A DNA stretch of 64,000 nucleotides from Trinickia sp. Y13 (GCF_029522115.1 NZ_JAKWFK010000005.1:310001-374000), one strand, 5' to 3'. Counted from the stretch's first letter, positions 1 to 11,011 are shown. The notes: generated by a model not told the origin, from the letters alone. Made by a program: numbers and translations.

Positions 1-371
1 TGATTGCCCGCGGGATCGGTGAAGCCGGACAAGTTCTTGCCGACCAACTGCGGCTTGATCGGATGCATCAGCATGACCGATTGCGAATCGTTGATCGAAT
101 AGTAGCCGTCCGTGCCGTAGCGGAGCATGCCGATCGTTTGCAACGCTTGCTTCTTGGCGTCTTCCTCGCTCATCGCGTGCTGCTGCGCGGCGTCGTAATA
201 GTGCTGCGCGACGCTATTGGCTTCTTGCACCAGTGCCACGAGCCGGTCTTTTCGGTCGTCGATCATCGATGCGCGGTTCTGCCAAACACCCGCTACCGCG
301 ATCAGGATGAGTCCCGCCCACAGGACGGCGATCATCGAGCCGAGCTTTCGATTCAAAGTCATTTTCTGCAT
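1..371 (-). CDS. methyl-accepting chemotaxis protein, N-terminal part (gene runs off the left edge)
   Basis: Only the first 123 codons lie in the window; the reading frame stays open to base 1. The protein starts MQKMTLNRKLGSMIAVLWAG, giving one membrane helix at about residues 10-30. A periplasmic sensor region follows with the features of a single Cache domain (sCache_2): a helical stretch with a YYDAAQQ-like segment, then RYGTDGYYSIND and VMLMHPIKPQLVGKNLSGF. These motifs are typical of Burkholderia chemoreceptors that sense small organic acids. HAMP and signalling domains would lie to the left. ATG at 371 is chosen because the helix begins there; a second in-frame ATG at 362 is possible. 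No clear Shine-Dalgarno sequence is visible. The family is well supported; the ligand is unknown. Confidence 0.88.
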   Translation of the reverse strand, partial: MQKMTLNRKLGSMIAVLWAGLILIAVAGVWQNRASMIDDRKDRLVALVQEANSVAQHYYDAAQQHAMSEEDAKKQALQTIGMLRYGTDGYYSINDSQSVMLMHPIKPQLVGKNLSGFTDPAGN

Positions 372-587
372 TACGTCGCTCACGAAGGGTCGATCTGTCA
401 ATCAACGGCTTCGTCTGAGCAAATCCCCGAAGCCGCGCGTACCCGGTTTAACGACGTCGCGTTTCAAGGGGCGTAGAGGGGGAAACCCTGATCGGAGGGT
501 GCGTGGGGCCAACTGTCGCGGGCTGCCGCGCCATGCCGCGGCGTTGCGCCGCGTGCCGAGGGGCGGCTTGCGCTTACGTCTTACGTT

Positions 588-746
588 TTACGTTCGCGAC
601 GGATTCTTGTCGGGCGGGCCTTCGGGCCGCTGCGGCTCGTCGTTATGGTGGCCCGGCGCGGGAGGCACCACCGGCTCGCCTTCCGGATCGCGCGTGGGAT
701 CGGCGAGGGGGTCGGGAATCGGTGCGGTGTGCATGCGATAGTCCAT
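588..746 (-). CDS. small proline-rich acidic protein of 52 residues (hypothetical)
   Basis: An open frame of 52 codons begins MDYRMHTAPIPDPLADP and ends with TAA at 588-590. It is rich in Pro, Glu and Asp (for example DPEGEPVVPPAPGHHNDEP), has no membrane segment, and looks disordered. The in-frame composition is coherent and unlike random GC-rich translation, which is why I list it. There is no convincing ribosome binding site upstream of the ATG, so it could be spurious. If it is not a gene, the whole stretch 372-952 between the chemoreceptor and the LysR gene is non-coding; I see nothing else in it. No function can be assigned. Confidence 0.4.
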   Translation of the reverse strand: MDYRMHTAPIPDPLADPTRDPEGEPVVPPAPGHHNDEPQRPEGPPDKNPSRT

Positions 747-952
747 TGTCTTATGCGTATCGATAAAGGTGACGAGGGGATCAATACAAAGGATAGCGGC
801 GTCACTCCTTTATAGGCCATCCGTCAGTGCGCTGCCTGCCGTTTGTGGCGCGGGCGGATGTCATTGCGCCGCGCTTCCGAAGCGAGGCTGCGAAGCATGT
901 GCTGTGCCTGAGGCGATGCGGGCACGTGGGGCAGGTGGGGACGGGCCACCGC

Positions 953-1888
953 CTAACCGCCGATTGCGAGCGTGGCGGGCAGGCGTGCCGCCAACATATC
1001 GATGGCGATGCGTACGCGCGTGGGCAAGTGCCGCGTGCGCCGCCATGCAAGGTTCACCTCGATGCGCGGCCCGGAAGCGTCGGGCAGCAATGCGACCAGC
1101 GATCCCGCTCGCAGATCGTCCGCGATCAGCCAGCAAGGCAGCCGCGCGATGCCCGCACCGGCCTTGATCGCAGCGACGATCGTTTCGAGGTCGTCGAATC
1201 GAAGCCGATGCCTCAGCGTGACCGTGCGCATCGTCCCGGTCTGGTCGCTGAGCGGCCACGCGACGTCGCGGCGGCCGGACGCGTACAACACGCCGTGATG
1301 CCCGTCGAGCTCGGCCACTGTACGCGGCGTGCCGTGGCGCGCCAAATAGTCGGGGCTGGCGCACAGCCGCATCGTCTGATCGCCGAGTTTGCGTGCGACG
1401 AAATCGGCCGGCGCGTTGCGCAGCGCGCCGCTGCGCACGACCAGATCGACATTCTCGTCGACGAGATCGACCACCCGGTCCGTCAAACTCATCTGCAGCT
1501 CGAGCTTTGGATAACGCGACGCCAGTTCGAGCAGCACCGGCGCGACGCACAAGCGGCCGAACAGGACAGGGGCGCTCACGTGCAGCCGGCCCTGAGGCGA
1601 TAAGCGCGCATCGCTCAACGCAGCTTCGCCCGCATCGAGTTCGGCCAGGGCCCGTACGCAGTGATCGTAGAACGCCTGCCCATCCGCCGTCAGCGTTTGT
1701 TGTCGCGTGGTGCGCAGAAAGAGCCGGGCGCCCAACCGCTCCTCCAAGCGCGCGATGCTCTTGCCCACCGCGGAGCGCGTCAACCGAAGCCGCTCGGCCG
1801 CCAGCGAGAAACTGCCCGCCTCGGCCGCCTGAACGAATATGGCGATGCCTGTTAAACGGTCGGTCTTGATCGAAGGGCCTCGGGTCAT
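953..1888 (-). CDS. LysR-family transcriptional regulator
   Basis: The 311-residue protein has the LysR layout. The winged HTH covers about residues 10-70 (LRLTRSAVGKSIARLEERLG, then LFLRTTRQQTLTADGQAFY), and the substrate-binding domain covers about 95-300, beginning SPQGRLHVSAPVLFGRLCVA. The domain resembles the CrgA-type subgroup that often controls a neighbouring oxidoreductase. It is transcribed divergently from the medium-chain reductase at 2020 with about 130 bp between them, the usual arrangement of a LysR regulator and its target. The effector is not visible from the sequence. The start at 1888 is the first sensible ATG before the HTH. Confidence 0.92.
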   Translation of the reverse strand: MTRGPSIKTDRLTGIAIFVQAAEAGSFSLAAERLRLTRSAVGKSIARLEERLGARLFLRTTRQQTLTADGQAFYDHCVRALAELDAGEAALSDARLSPQGRLHVSAPVLFGRLCVAPVLLELASRYPKLELQMSLTDRVVDLVDENVDLVVRSGALRNAPADFVARKLGDQTMRLCASPDYLARHGTPRTVAELDGHHGVLYASGRRDVAWPLSDQTGTMRTVTLRHRLRFDDLETIVAAIKAGAGIARLPCWLIADDLRAGSLVALLPDASGPRIEVNLAWRRTRHLPTRVRIAIDMLAARLPATLAIGG

Positions 1889-2019
1889 CGGTGCAAGCCT
1901 GATTGCAGGTCAGATCGATTGGTGCTAGCAAGTCTACAATGAAACGAATATTTGCCGTCACTGGAGACATTTGATCGTCAGTATGCTTTCTCTCCATCGA
2001 CTTTATGGGAGATGACGAC

Positions 2020-3045
2020 ATGACGGCTTCAAAGCGTTCGACGATGAAAAGATGGACGGTAACCCGTCCCGGAGCCCAGCATCTGACGCTCGAGACGGTG
2101 CCCGTTCCAACGCCTGGCGAGCATGAGGTGCTGGTTCGCATCGGCGCGGTTTCCCTGAACTACCGCGATCTCGGTGTCATCGAGGGCGACGACGGCGCTG
2201 CCATGCCGTTCCCTTGCACGCCGGGATCGGATTTTTCGGGCAGCGTGGTTGCGATCGGGGGGCGGGTCACGCGTTTTCGCGACGGAGACGACGTGCTCGG
2301 TACGTTTTGGGCCGGATGGCTCGACGGCGACTGGCCGTCGACGGCCCGCGTGCTCGGCGGCTCGCTTCCGGGCGTGCTGGCGCAGTACGTCGTGCTGCAT
2401 GAGGACTGGCTCGTTCATGCACCGCGCACGCTCGATGCCGCGCGAGCCAGCACGCTGCCGTGCGCGGGTTTGACGGCGTGGTTCGCGCTCGTCGAGATGG
2501 GCCACGTGCACGCGGGACAGACCGTGCTGATGCAGGGCACCGGCGGCGTGGCCTTGTTCGGTATGCAGATCGCCCGCGCGCATGGTGCGCAAGTGATCGT
2601 CACAACCGGCAGCGAAGAGAAACGGCGCGCGGTGTTGGATCTGGGCGCATCGTATGTCATCGACAGAAACGCGCACCCGCAATGGGAACTATTGGCGCGC
2701 GATTATTCGAACGGGCGCGGCGTCGATCACATTTTCGAGCTCGCCGGGGGCGAGAACCTCGCCGCGTCGCTGCGCGCGCTGCGCCAGGGCGGGCGCATCT
2801 CGCTGATCGGCGTGCTCGGCGAGCAGACGATGACGTTTCCGAGCGTACCGTCGTTCTTGACACGGCCAGTGATTCAAGGGATCGGGGTGGGGCATCGGCG
2901 CGCGCTGGAAGATCTCGTGCGCGCGGTGGACGCCACCGGCCTGACGCCCGTGATCGACGCACGCTACGCCTTCGAGCAATTGCCGCAGGCGCTCGCGCAT
3001 CTGAAGCGCGGCGCCTTCGGCAAGCTCGTGATTGAGTTGCGCTGA
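2020..3045 (+). CDS. NAD(P)-dependent medium-chain alcohol dehydrogenase/quinone oxidoreductase family protein
   Basis: This 341-residue medium-chain reductase has a GroES-like N-terminal domain (PGEHEVLVRIGAVSLNYRDL) and a Rossmann domain with the glycine motif GTGGVALFGMQIARAHGAQV at about residues 170-190. The structural and catalytic cysteines of zinc alcohol dehydrogenases are absent: NYRD stands where the zinc Cys would be. It therefore belongs to the zinc-independent quinone-oxidoreductase-like branch and probably reduces an enone, quinone or aldehyde with NAD(P)H. ATG 2020 is preferred over ATG 2005 because GGGAG at 2008-2012 lies 7 nt before it. The divergent LysR gene at 953 is its likely regulator. 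The substrate is unknown. Confidence 0.9.
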   Translation: MTASKRSTMKRWTVTRPGAQHLTLETVPVPTPGEHEVLVRIGAVSLNYRDLGVIEGDDGAAMPFPCTPGSDFSGSVVAIGGRVTRFRDGDDVLGTFWAGWLDGDWPSTARVLGGSLPGVLAQYVVLHEDWLVHAPRTLDAARASTLPCAGLTAWFALVEMGHVHAGQTVLMQGTGGVALFGMQIARAHGAQVIVTTGSEEKRRAVLDLGASYVIDRNAHPQWELLARDYSNGRGVDHIFELAGGENLAASLRALRQGGRISLIGVLGEQTMTFPSVPSFLTRPVIQGIGVGHRRALEDLVRAVDATGLTPVIDARYAFEQLPQALAHLKRGAFGKLVIELR

Positions 3046-3636
3046 TCAGCGCTGTCGTTGCAGGTCGGCATGGGTGTCGACGTCGGCGAGGATCCCGGCA
3101 TCGTCGACTTCGACCGCTGCGACATCGTTTGCTTCGAGCAGCCGCCGCGCGCCGATGTCGCCGTCGAGCGCGGACAGCGCCGCGCGATGCATCGCGCCGA
3201 AGCCGACCGGATGCCCGCGGCGGCCGCGGAAGACCGGCGCGACGATCGATGCGCCGGCATCGACGCGGCGCGCCAGCGCTTCGATCGTGGACGGCGCGAT
3301 CCAAGGCATATCGGCGAGCGCAACGATCCAGCCTTCGGCGTCGGCGGTCGCGCGCACGCCGGCAGCAAGGCTTGCACCCATGCCACGCTCGGCATCGGTG
3401 GAGAAGAAGACGTTGCAGCCCGTATCGTTGAGCGCTTGAGCGAGCGCTTCCGCGCCCGGCCGCACGATGGCGATGACGTTGGGCATCGTCGCGAGCAACG
3501 CATGGGCTGCCGCGCATGCAACGGGCGTTCCGTCGGGCAGCGGCGCGAGCAGCTTGTTCTGCACCCCGGCCGGATCGAAGCGTGTGCCGCGGCCCGCCGC
3601 GAGCAGTAGCGCCGTTGTGGATGAAGCGTAGGTCAT
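3046..3636 (-). CDS. mocA: MobA/MocA-like molybdenum cofactor cytidylyltransferase family protein
   Basis: The 196-residue protein is a single nucleotidyltransferase domain. It carries the NTP-binding signature LLLAAGRGTRF at about residues 10-20, an acidic metal-binding motif ALADMPW, and the GRRGHPVGFG motif typical of MocA-type enzymes rather than MobA. MocA transfers CMP to molybdopterin to form the dinucleotide cofactor used by xanthine-oxidase-family enzymes such as PaoC. It lies about 40 nt downstream of paoC on the same strand and is probably the last gene of that operon, supplying the cofactor for the enzyme encoded beside it. The start is the first ATG of the frame. The family is certain; the operon role is inferred. 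Confidence 0.9.
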   Translation of the reverse strand: MTYASSTTALLLAAGRGTRFDPAGVQNKLLAPLPDGTPVACAAAHALLATMPNVIAIVRPGAEALAQALNDTGCNVFFSTDAERGMGASLAAGVRATADAEGWIVALADMPWIAPSTIEALARRVDAGASIVAPVFRGRRGHPVGFGAMHRAALSALDGDIGARRLLEANDVAAVEVDDAGILADVDTHADLQRQR

Positions 3637-3676
3637 GGGGCCATAGGCTCGTCGCTGACGAAGCAGGTGCTATAGG

Positions 3677-5895
3677 TTAGACGGTTGCGCTTTGTAGCAC
3701 TTTGTCGAGCGTGATGGGCAGGTCCCTCACGCGCACGCCCGTCGCATGATAAACGGCGTTCGCGATCGCCGCCGGGACGCCGGTGATGCCGATCTCGCCG
3801 ATGCCGCGCGCGCCGAGCGAGTTGAAGTGCGGATCCGGCACGTTGAGCACGCTGACGTCGATCGTCCCTACATCGGCATTGACCGGCACGTGGTATTCGG
3901 CCAGATTCGCGTTGACGAAGCGTCCATAGCGGGCGTCGAGTTCGCTCGCTTCCTCCAGTGCGGCCCCAAGTCCCCATACGATACCGCCCATCAATTGGCT
4001 CTTGCCCGTTTTTTCGTTGAGCAACCGCCCCACGTCGTAGACGGCGACGATGCGCGGCACGCGAATGGCGCCGAGCGCCTCATCGACATGCACTTGCGCG
4101 AACACGGCGCCGAACGAATGGAACGAATATCGACCGGTTTCGTCGCCGCGCTTGGCGGTCACCTGCGCTTCGATGGGGTGGCCGCCATTGCGGGCGATGA
4201 CGGCGGCGGCCGGATCGCGGCGCGAAGCATCGGTGCGGCTGACCACCCAGCCCTCGACGACGGTTACCTCGTTTACAGGCATGGCATGCAGCGGCGAAGC
4301 CGGATCCGCGCAGGCGGTGGCGATCAGGTGCTGCCGTGCCTGCGTCGCGGCTTCGCGCACGGCGGGCGAGACGCTCGCCACCGATTGCGATCCGCCGGAC
4401 ACGGGGGCATGCGGTAACGTCGAATCGCCGAGGGCGAAGCTCACGCGCTCGAGCGGGAACCCCAGCGCGTCCGCGGCGACCTGCGTCATGACCGTGTAAG
4501 TTCCGGTGCCGAGATCCTGCGTGCCGGAGGCCACCACGGCGGTGCCATCGGGCATGATGCGCGCAAACGCTGCGGCTTCGCTGCGATGTCCCGGATAGGT
4601 CGCCGTCGCCATGCCCATGCCGATCAACGTCGTGCCGTCGCGCATCGATCGAGGCGCAGCTTGACGCTTCGACCAGCCGAAGCGTTCGGCGCCCAGGCGA
4701 TAGCATTCGCGCAGTTGCTTGCTCGACCAAGGTTTGCCTTCCTGCGGGTCGATCTCGGCGTAGTTCTTCAGCCGTAATGCGATCGGATCCATCTTCAGCG
4801 CGACGGCGAGTTCGTCGAGCGCCGATTCGAGCGCGAACGAGCCCGTCATTTCGCCGGGCGCGCGCATGAACGTAGGCGTGCCGACGTTCAGCGGCACGAG
4901 ACGGTGCGAGGTTGCTAGGTTCGGGACTTCGTAAAGCATTCGCGTCAGGACGCCCGAGGTTTCGGTCCAGTCTTCGAACGTCGATGTGTTCGAGAACGTC
5001 GCGTGGCGCAGGCCGGTGAGGGTGCCGTCCTTGCGCGCGGCAAGCGCTAGATGTTGCTCGGTATGGGGCCGCCCGCCCACGGGGCCGAACATTTGCGGAC
5101 GCGTGAGCGCGAGGCGCACGGGCCTGCCGACCTGGCGCGCCGCCATTGCGCAAAGCGCGACATGGGACCACACCGAGCCTTTGCAGCCGAAGCCGCCGCC
5201 GACGAATGGCGAAATGATGTGTACGTCTTGTGGGGCGATGCCGAGAAACGTCGCCACGGCCCGCTGCGCGTTGGCGACGCCTTGCGTCGTGTCGTAAAGC
5301 GTCAGGCGCGGACCGTCCCACGAGGCCATCACCGCGTGAGGCTCCATCGGATTGTGATGCTCCATCGGCGTGGTGTAGACGGCGTCGATGCGCACGGCGC
5401 CGGCGCGCAGCCCTTGCTCGATGTCGCCGCGCTCGGTGTCGGCTTTGCCGCCGATCATCGAGGCGGGCGCATGCCCAAGCGCTTTCGCTTTCGAGAAGTC
5501 GAGGTTGGGCGAAGCGCGCTCGTAGACGACGCGCAGCTTCGCCGCCGCATCGACGGCCCGTTCGAGCGTGTCGGCGACGACCACGGCGATCGGCTCGTTG
5601 TCGTAGCGGATCTCGTCGTCCTGCAGCAGCGACAACTGGCGTTGCGCGGGCGGCGACACATTGGGCCGGCCGCCCTGGGGCAAACGCGGCGCGTTGCGCG
5701 AAGTCATGACGTGCAGCACGCCCGGCATGGAATCGGCGCGCGAGGTGTCGATCGAGGCGACCCGTCCGCATGGGATCGTGCTCGTGACGAGCACGCCATG
5801 CGCGAGGTGGGCCGCGGGAAACTCGGCGGCATACTGGGCGCGGCCCGTCACTTTGAGGACGCCGTCGGTGCGATCGAGCGGTTGACCGATCGTGT

Positions 5896-5899
<4 letters not shown>
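3677..5899 (-). CDS. paoC: aldehyde oxidoreductase molybdenum-binding subunit (PaoC-like)
   Basis: This 740-residue subunit belongs to the xanthine dehydrogenase family, close to the 732 of E. coli PaoC. It opens with the small alpha/beta hammerhead domain (MNTIGQPLDRTDGVLKVTGR) and has the molybdopterin-binding motifs VGGGFGCKG and SGTQDLGTGTYTVMTQ. The C-terminal GARGIGEIGITGVPAAIANA contains the glutamate corresponding to the catalytic base. It oxidises aldehydes to acids in the periplasm as part of an ABC heterotrimer. The open frame extends upstream, but ATG 5899 overlaps the paoB stop by four bases (ATGA), which indicates translational coupling and fixes the start. No separate paoD maturation gene is visible nearby. 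Confidence 0.93.
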
Positions 5900-6918
<1,019 letters not shown>

Positions 6919-6936
6919 GCGTGACTCCTTGCGTCG

Positions 6937-7620
<684 letters not shown>

Positions 7621-7846
7621 GGTCGATGAGCGAAGCTTCGGATCGAAGGCGAGCAATCGCGATGCCCGCATCGCAGTGCCGGTTGTCGCGACTTCTCGCG
7701 TGCCGCCGCGCCGAGGGACGCCATGCAAGCGGGTGGCGCGAGTCTGCGCGCGTGGCGGCGCGCGCTGCGTGTCCGATTGTTATAGCAGCTAGCGCGAAAT
7801 TTGCCGGGGAGGGGAGGGACGAGGCGGCGAGGCCACCGCCCGGATG

Positions 7847-9139
7847 TCAATCGATGCCGTGGAAGACCGCGTCGTCCGGCCCGAGGAATGCCGGCGGGCG
7901 CCAAGCCGCGTCACGCATCGAATGCTGAACGAGATGCTCGACGCCGAGCAGCACCGCAAAAATGGCCATGCGGATGGGGATGCCGTTATCGGTTTGACGA
8001 AAAATCGCTAGCCGCGGGTCGTGGTTCAGATCGGTGCATAGATCGTTCGCGCCGGGGCGGCTGTCGCGCGGCAACGGATGCATGATCAGCGTGTCGCGGC
8101 CGCACGTTGCATCGACCAGCGCTTGGTTGATTTGAAATTCCGGCGTGTAACCTTCGAACGATTCGTCAGTGAAGCGCTCTTTTTGGATTCGCGTGGCGTA
8201 GACGACATCCGCACCCCGAAGCCCCGTTGCTAGATCGTTCGATTGCTCGATCACGTGGCCATTGCGCGAGATCTGATCGACGATATGCGCAGGCATCTCG
8301 AGCGCGGGCGGCGAGATCAGCGTGAACTTGAGCCCCCGGTACAGGGCGAGCAACTTTACGAGCGAATGAACCGTGCGACCGTATTTCAGATCCCCGACGA
8401 GCGCAATGTGGGCGCCGTCGACGATCTTGCCGAGCCGCGAGAATTCGCGCTGAATCGTATAGAGATCGAGCAGGGCCTGGCTTGGATGTTCGCCGGGGCC
8501 ATCGCCGCCGTTGATCACGGGCAGGTTCGTCGCTCGCGCGAACTCGGCGACGGAGCCTTGCTCCGGATGCCGCACCACGAGTGCATCCACATAGCCGCTC
8601 ATGACGCGGCTCGTGTCGTAGATCGATTCCCCTTTGGCCATCGACGAAAACGTGAAGCCGGTCGTGTCGCAAACCGATCCGCCCAATCGGCAGAAGGCCG
8701 CACCGAACGATACGCGCGTGCGCGTGCTCGCTTCGAAGAACAAATTGCCGAGCACCGCCCCCTCGAGCACGCGCGAAATCTTCTGGCGCCGCGCGATCGG
8801 CTGCATGACATCGGCCACGCGAAACAGCGCCTCGACCGATTCGCGCGAAAACTGATCGACCGAAAGAAGTTGCGGTTTGCCCTCGAACAGGATTTGACCC
8901 GCAAGCGATGGTGGATGTGCGCGATGCGTATATTCGCCGCTCTGCGTGCCGTGGACGACGATTTCCGAGACGAAGCGCTCGACGATCTCCGGCATGGAGC
9001 GCGATTCCTGCGAATCCTCGGGCAGAAGCCAGGTATCGAGCGCGCGCCGGCTAACGCCGATGCGGTTGGCGAACGCATCGCGTGTCATGTTCATGCGGCG
9101 CATCGCGTCGCGCAGGAAGGCTTGCTGGGGAACGGTCAT
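7847..9139 (-). CDS. aspartate carbamoyltransferase with N-terminal helix-turn-helix extension
   Basis: The 430-residue protein contains a complete ATCase catalytic chain from about residue 81. It shows FFEASTRTRVSF with the STRT carbamoyl-phosphate loop at 138-141, MAKGE with the 80s-loop lysine, HPSQALLDLY at 218-227, and the MHPLPR motif. Ahead of it lie some 80 extra residues, including an HTH-like segment TRDAFANRIGVSRRALDTWL at about 19-38 that resembles XRE-type DNA-binding domains. E. coli PyrB is about 310 residues, so the extension is real and not a start-site error: no internal Met fits a short form. No pyrI or other pyrimidine genes adjoin, so it may be a second ATCase or a moonlighting regulator. 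Catalysis is well supported; DNA binding is inference. Confidence 0.9.
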   Translation of the reverse strand: MTVPQQAFLRDAMRRMNMTRDAFANRIGVSRRALDTWLLPEDSQESRSMPEIVERFVSEIVVHGTQSGEYTHRAHPPSLAGQILFEGKPQLLSVDQFSRESVEALFRVADVMQPIARRQKISRVLEGAVLGNLFFEASTRTRVSFGAAFCRLGGSVCDTTGFTFSSMAKGESIYDTSRVMSGYVDALVVRHPEQGSVAEFARATNLPVINGGDGPGEHPSQALLDLYTIQREFSRLGKIVDGAHIALVGDLKYGRTVHSLVKLLALYRGLKFTLISPPALEMPAHIVDQISRNGHVIEQSNDLATGLRGADVVYATRIQKERFTDESFEGYTPEFQINQALVDATCGRDTLIMHPLPRDSRPGANDLCTDLNHDPRLAIFRQTDNGIPIRMAIFAVLLGVEHLVQHSMRDAAWRPPAFLGPDDAVFHGID

Positions 9140-9489
9140 AAGCGGCCTCGATGAGGGGGGTGTGTGCGCGCTGCGTATAGTACTTCGTCCGACGCGGAAG
9201 TCAAGGAAGCACCCGCAAAAATGTTGTCGTCGCGCTGGATGACCGTGTACACTCGGCCGGATGGAAACGAACCCCGTTTATTTTTCGTCGGTTGTAGCGA
9301 CCGCGGTGCGCGCTGTATGCAGCGACGCCCCGGCGTTTGCCGTTTCCAAAGCCAAAAAACAGCCGCACGTCTGACCGGTGCGCTGTGCCGTCGGACGCGC
9401 GACGGGACAGCAACACCGCCTTCTCAGTTTTTCTAGCCTGCCCGGCGCCTTCCCTCGGTTTCGATTCGGTCTTGTCACGAGGTGAAGTT
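9140..9489. promoter_or_regulatory. divergent intergenic region between ATCase and the DapA-like gene
   Basis: This 350-bp region holds no recognisable gene. On the + strand TTGTCG at 9224-9229 and TACACT at 9248-9253, 18 bp apart, form a plausible sigma-70 promoter for the lyase gene, which would give a leader of about 230 nt. I see no riboswitch or attenuator that I can defend. The ATCase promoter must also lie here. Confidence 0.35.
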
Positions 9490-10347
9490 ATGTCGATTTT
9501 TTCCGGTATCTGGATTCCGCTGGTCACGCCGTTTACCGCGGGCGCTGTCGATCATCGCGCGCTTGCCGCGCTGGTCGAACGCTATCGCGACGCGGGCGTC
9601 GCGGGCTTCGCTGCGCTCGGCACGACGGGCGAGCCGGCGGCGCTTTCGGGCGAGGAGCAGGACGCCGTGCTGGCGACTGTGCTGCGTGCGGCCGAGGGCT
9701 TGCCCGTGGTGGCCGGTGTCGCGGGCAACCGGGCCAGCGCGCTGCGCGAGCGGGTATTGAGCCTGAACGACGAGCCGATCGCGGGCGTGCTCGTCAGTGC
9801 GCCTTATTACATCCGGCCGTCTCAAGCGGGGCTCCTCGAGCATTTTTCGACGCTCGCCGATGCGAGCGCCAAGCCGATCGTGATTTACGACATTCCGTAC
9901 CGGACGGGGGTGCGCATCGAACTCGATACGCTGCTCACGCTCGCGGGCCATCCGCGCATTCAGGCAATCAAGGATTGTGCCGGCAGCCCCGAGACCACGC
10001 TCGCATTGATTCTCGACGGGCGCCTGAGGGTGCTCGCCGGGAACGACGATGCGATGTTCGCGTCATTGTGCATGGGCGGCGCGGGCGCGATAGCGGCCGG
10101 GGCTCATGTTCGCACCGAACGCTTCGTCGCCATGTATCAGGCCTTGGCGCGCGGCGATTTGGCCGAAGGCCGTGCGATCTACCACGAGCTGACGCCGCTC
10201 TTGCGGGCGCTGGCGTCCGAGCCCAACCCTGCGCCCGTGAAGGCCGCTTTGGCCGCGCAAGGCTGGGTGGAAAACGAACTGCGCTCGCCGATGACGCCCG
10301 CGAGCGAGGCGCTCACGCGTGTGCTGGCGGATCGTTTGGCAGCGTGA
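9490..10347 (+). CDS. dapA: 4-hydroxy-tetrahydrodipicolinate synthase/DapA-family lyase
   Basis: The 285-residue TIM-barrel protein has the DapA signatures. LGTTGEPAAL holds the Thr-Thr of the pyruvate site, IYDIPYRTGV holds the catalytic Tyr, and RIQAIKDCAG holds the Schiff-base lysine. In lysine synthesis such an enzyme condenses pyruvate with aspartate semialdehyde. The family also includes aldolases for other substrates, and no lysine genes are next to it, so the substrate remains open. The frame extends upstream to 9337, but GAGGTG at 9479-9484 sits six bases before ATG 9490, which fixes the start. Its 3' end is overlapped on the opposite strand by the degraded rhodanese frame. Confidence 0.85.
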   Translation: MSIFSGIWIPLVTPFTAGAVDHRALAALVERYRDAGVAGFAALGTTGEPAALSGEEQDAVLATVLRAAEGLPVVAGVAGNRASALRERVLSLNDEPIAGVLVSAPYYIRPSQAGLLEHFSTLADASAKPIVIYDIPYRTGVRIELDTLLTLAGHPRIQAIKDCAGSPETTLALILDGRLRVLAGNDDAMFASLCMGGAGAIAAGAHVRTERFVAMYQALARGDLAEGRAIYHELTPLLRALASEPNPAPVKAALAAQGWVENELRSPMTPASEALTRVLADRLAA

Positions 10348-10549
10348 GTTCGCGGTCCGGCGCAGTTGACTTGTCTAGCGCGAAGCCTTCGTCGAGCCAG
10401 CCCATGATGCCGCCGGCCATCACTTTGGCCGGGCGTCCCAATCGGGCCAGGCGGATCGCGCCACGCGTCGCGCCATTGCAGTGCGGCCCCGCGCAATAGG
10501 TGACGAACAGCGTGTCGGGCGCGTACTGGGCGAGCTTCGATCGCGCCAT
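10313..10549 (-). pseudogene. truncated rhodanese-domain protein (C-terminal half only)
   Basis: The frame encodes 78 residues containing the active-site half of a rhodanese domain: LFVTYCAGPHCNGATRGA, with the catalytic loop starting at the Cys, and KVMAGGIMGWLDEGFAL. The N-terminal half of the domain, normally about 50-60 residues before the AQYAPDTLF segment, is missing. The sequence upstream is instead the start of the ftrA remnant on the other strand. The C-terminus also runs on over the end of the DapA-family gene. In related Burkholderia a rhodanese gene typically lies divergent to an FtrA regulator, so one deletion probably removed the intergenic region and the rhodanese 5' end. A short expressed peptide cannot be excluded. 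Confidence 0.7.
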
Positions 10550-11011
10550 GCCCCGTCATCTTGTCGTCGCCGTCGCATACGATCGGCTTTGCACTTTCGA
10601 ATTCGGCTGCGTCGTCGAGTTGTTCGCGTTGCCGCGCCCGAACTTGGCGTCGATTGGCGGCCGCTCGCGGGGCGCGCCTGTGCTCGATATGCTCCGGCGT
10701 GTTCGTATTGGCGGCGGCGGGCGTGCTCGATGGCAAGACGGCGACGACGCATTGGCGGTATGCCGACAAGCTCAAACTCCGGTATCCATCGGTGCGCGTG
10801 CAACCCGATACGCTCTATGTCGACGAAGGTCGAATCGTCACCGCTGCGGGATCGGCAGCTGGGCTCGATATGTTGCTGCACCTGGTGCGCCGCGACCATG
10901 GCGGTGCCGTGGCCAACCGCGTCGCACAGCGGCTCGTGGTGGCGCCGCATCGCCATGACGAGCCCGGCCGCCTATCGACAGCAATTCGCACGCGGGAATC
11001 CGAAGGCATGA
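10549..11011 (+). pseudogene. ftrA: degenerate ftrA (GlxA/AraC-family regulator) with frameshift and two internal deletions
   Basis: Pieces of one FtrA-type regulator lie in order in three frames. The N-terminus HLVVAVAYDRLCTFEFGC is in the frame starting at 10549. After a one-base loss near 10635 the frame passes to PELGVDW. Then about 55 codons are missing, and a third frame gives ARLCSICSGVFVLAAAG followed by TTHWRYADKLKLRYPSVRV and AGLDMLLHLVRRDHG up to about 10950. The whole AraC-type HTH domain of roughly 85-90 residues is then absent, and only the tail TSPAAYRQQFARG remains, ending with TGA at 11009-11011. The gene cannot make a functional regulator. The regulator family is known to pair with a rhodanese gene, whose remnant is adjacent. 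Confidence 0.8.

Noticed and set aside
861-2141. Long open frame of 426 codons on the minus strand over the LysR gene
   Set aside because: It has an Arg/Ala-rich composition typical of out-of-frame GC-rich DNA, while the LysR frame at 953-1888 has complete family motifs.
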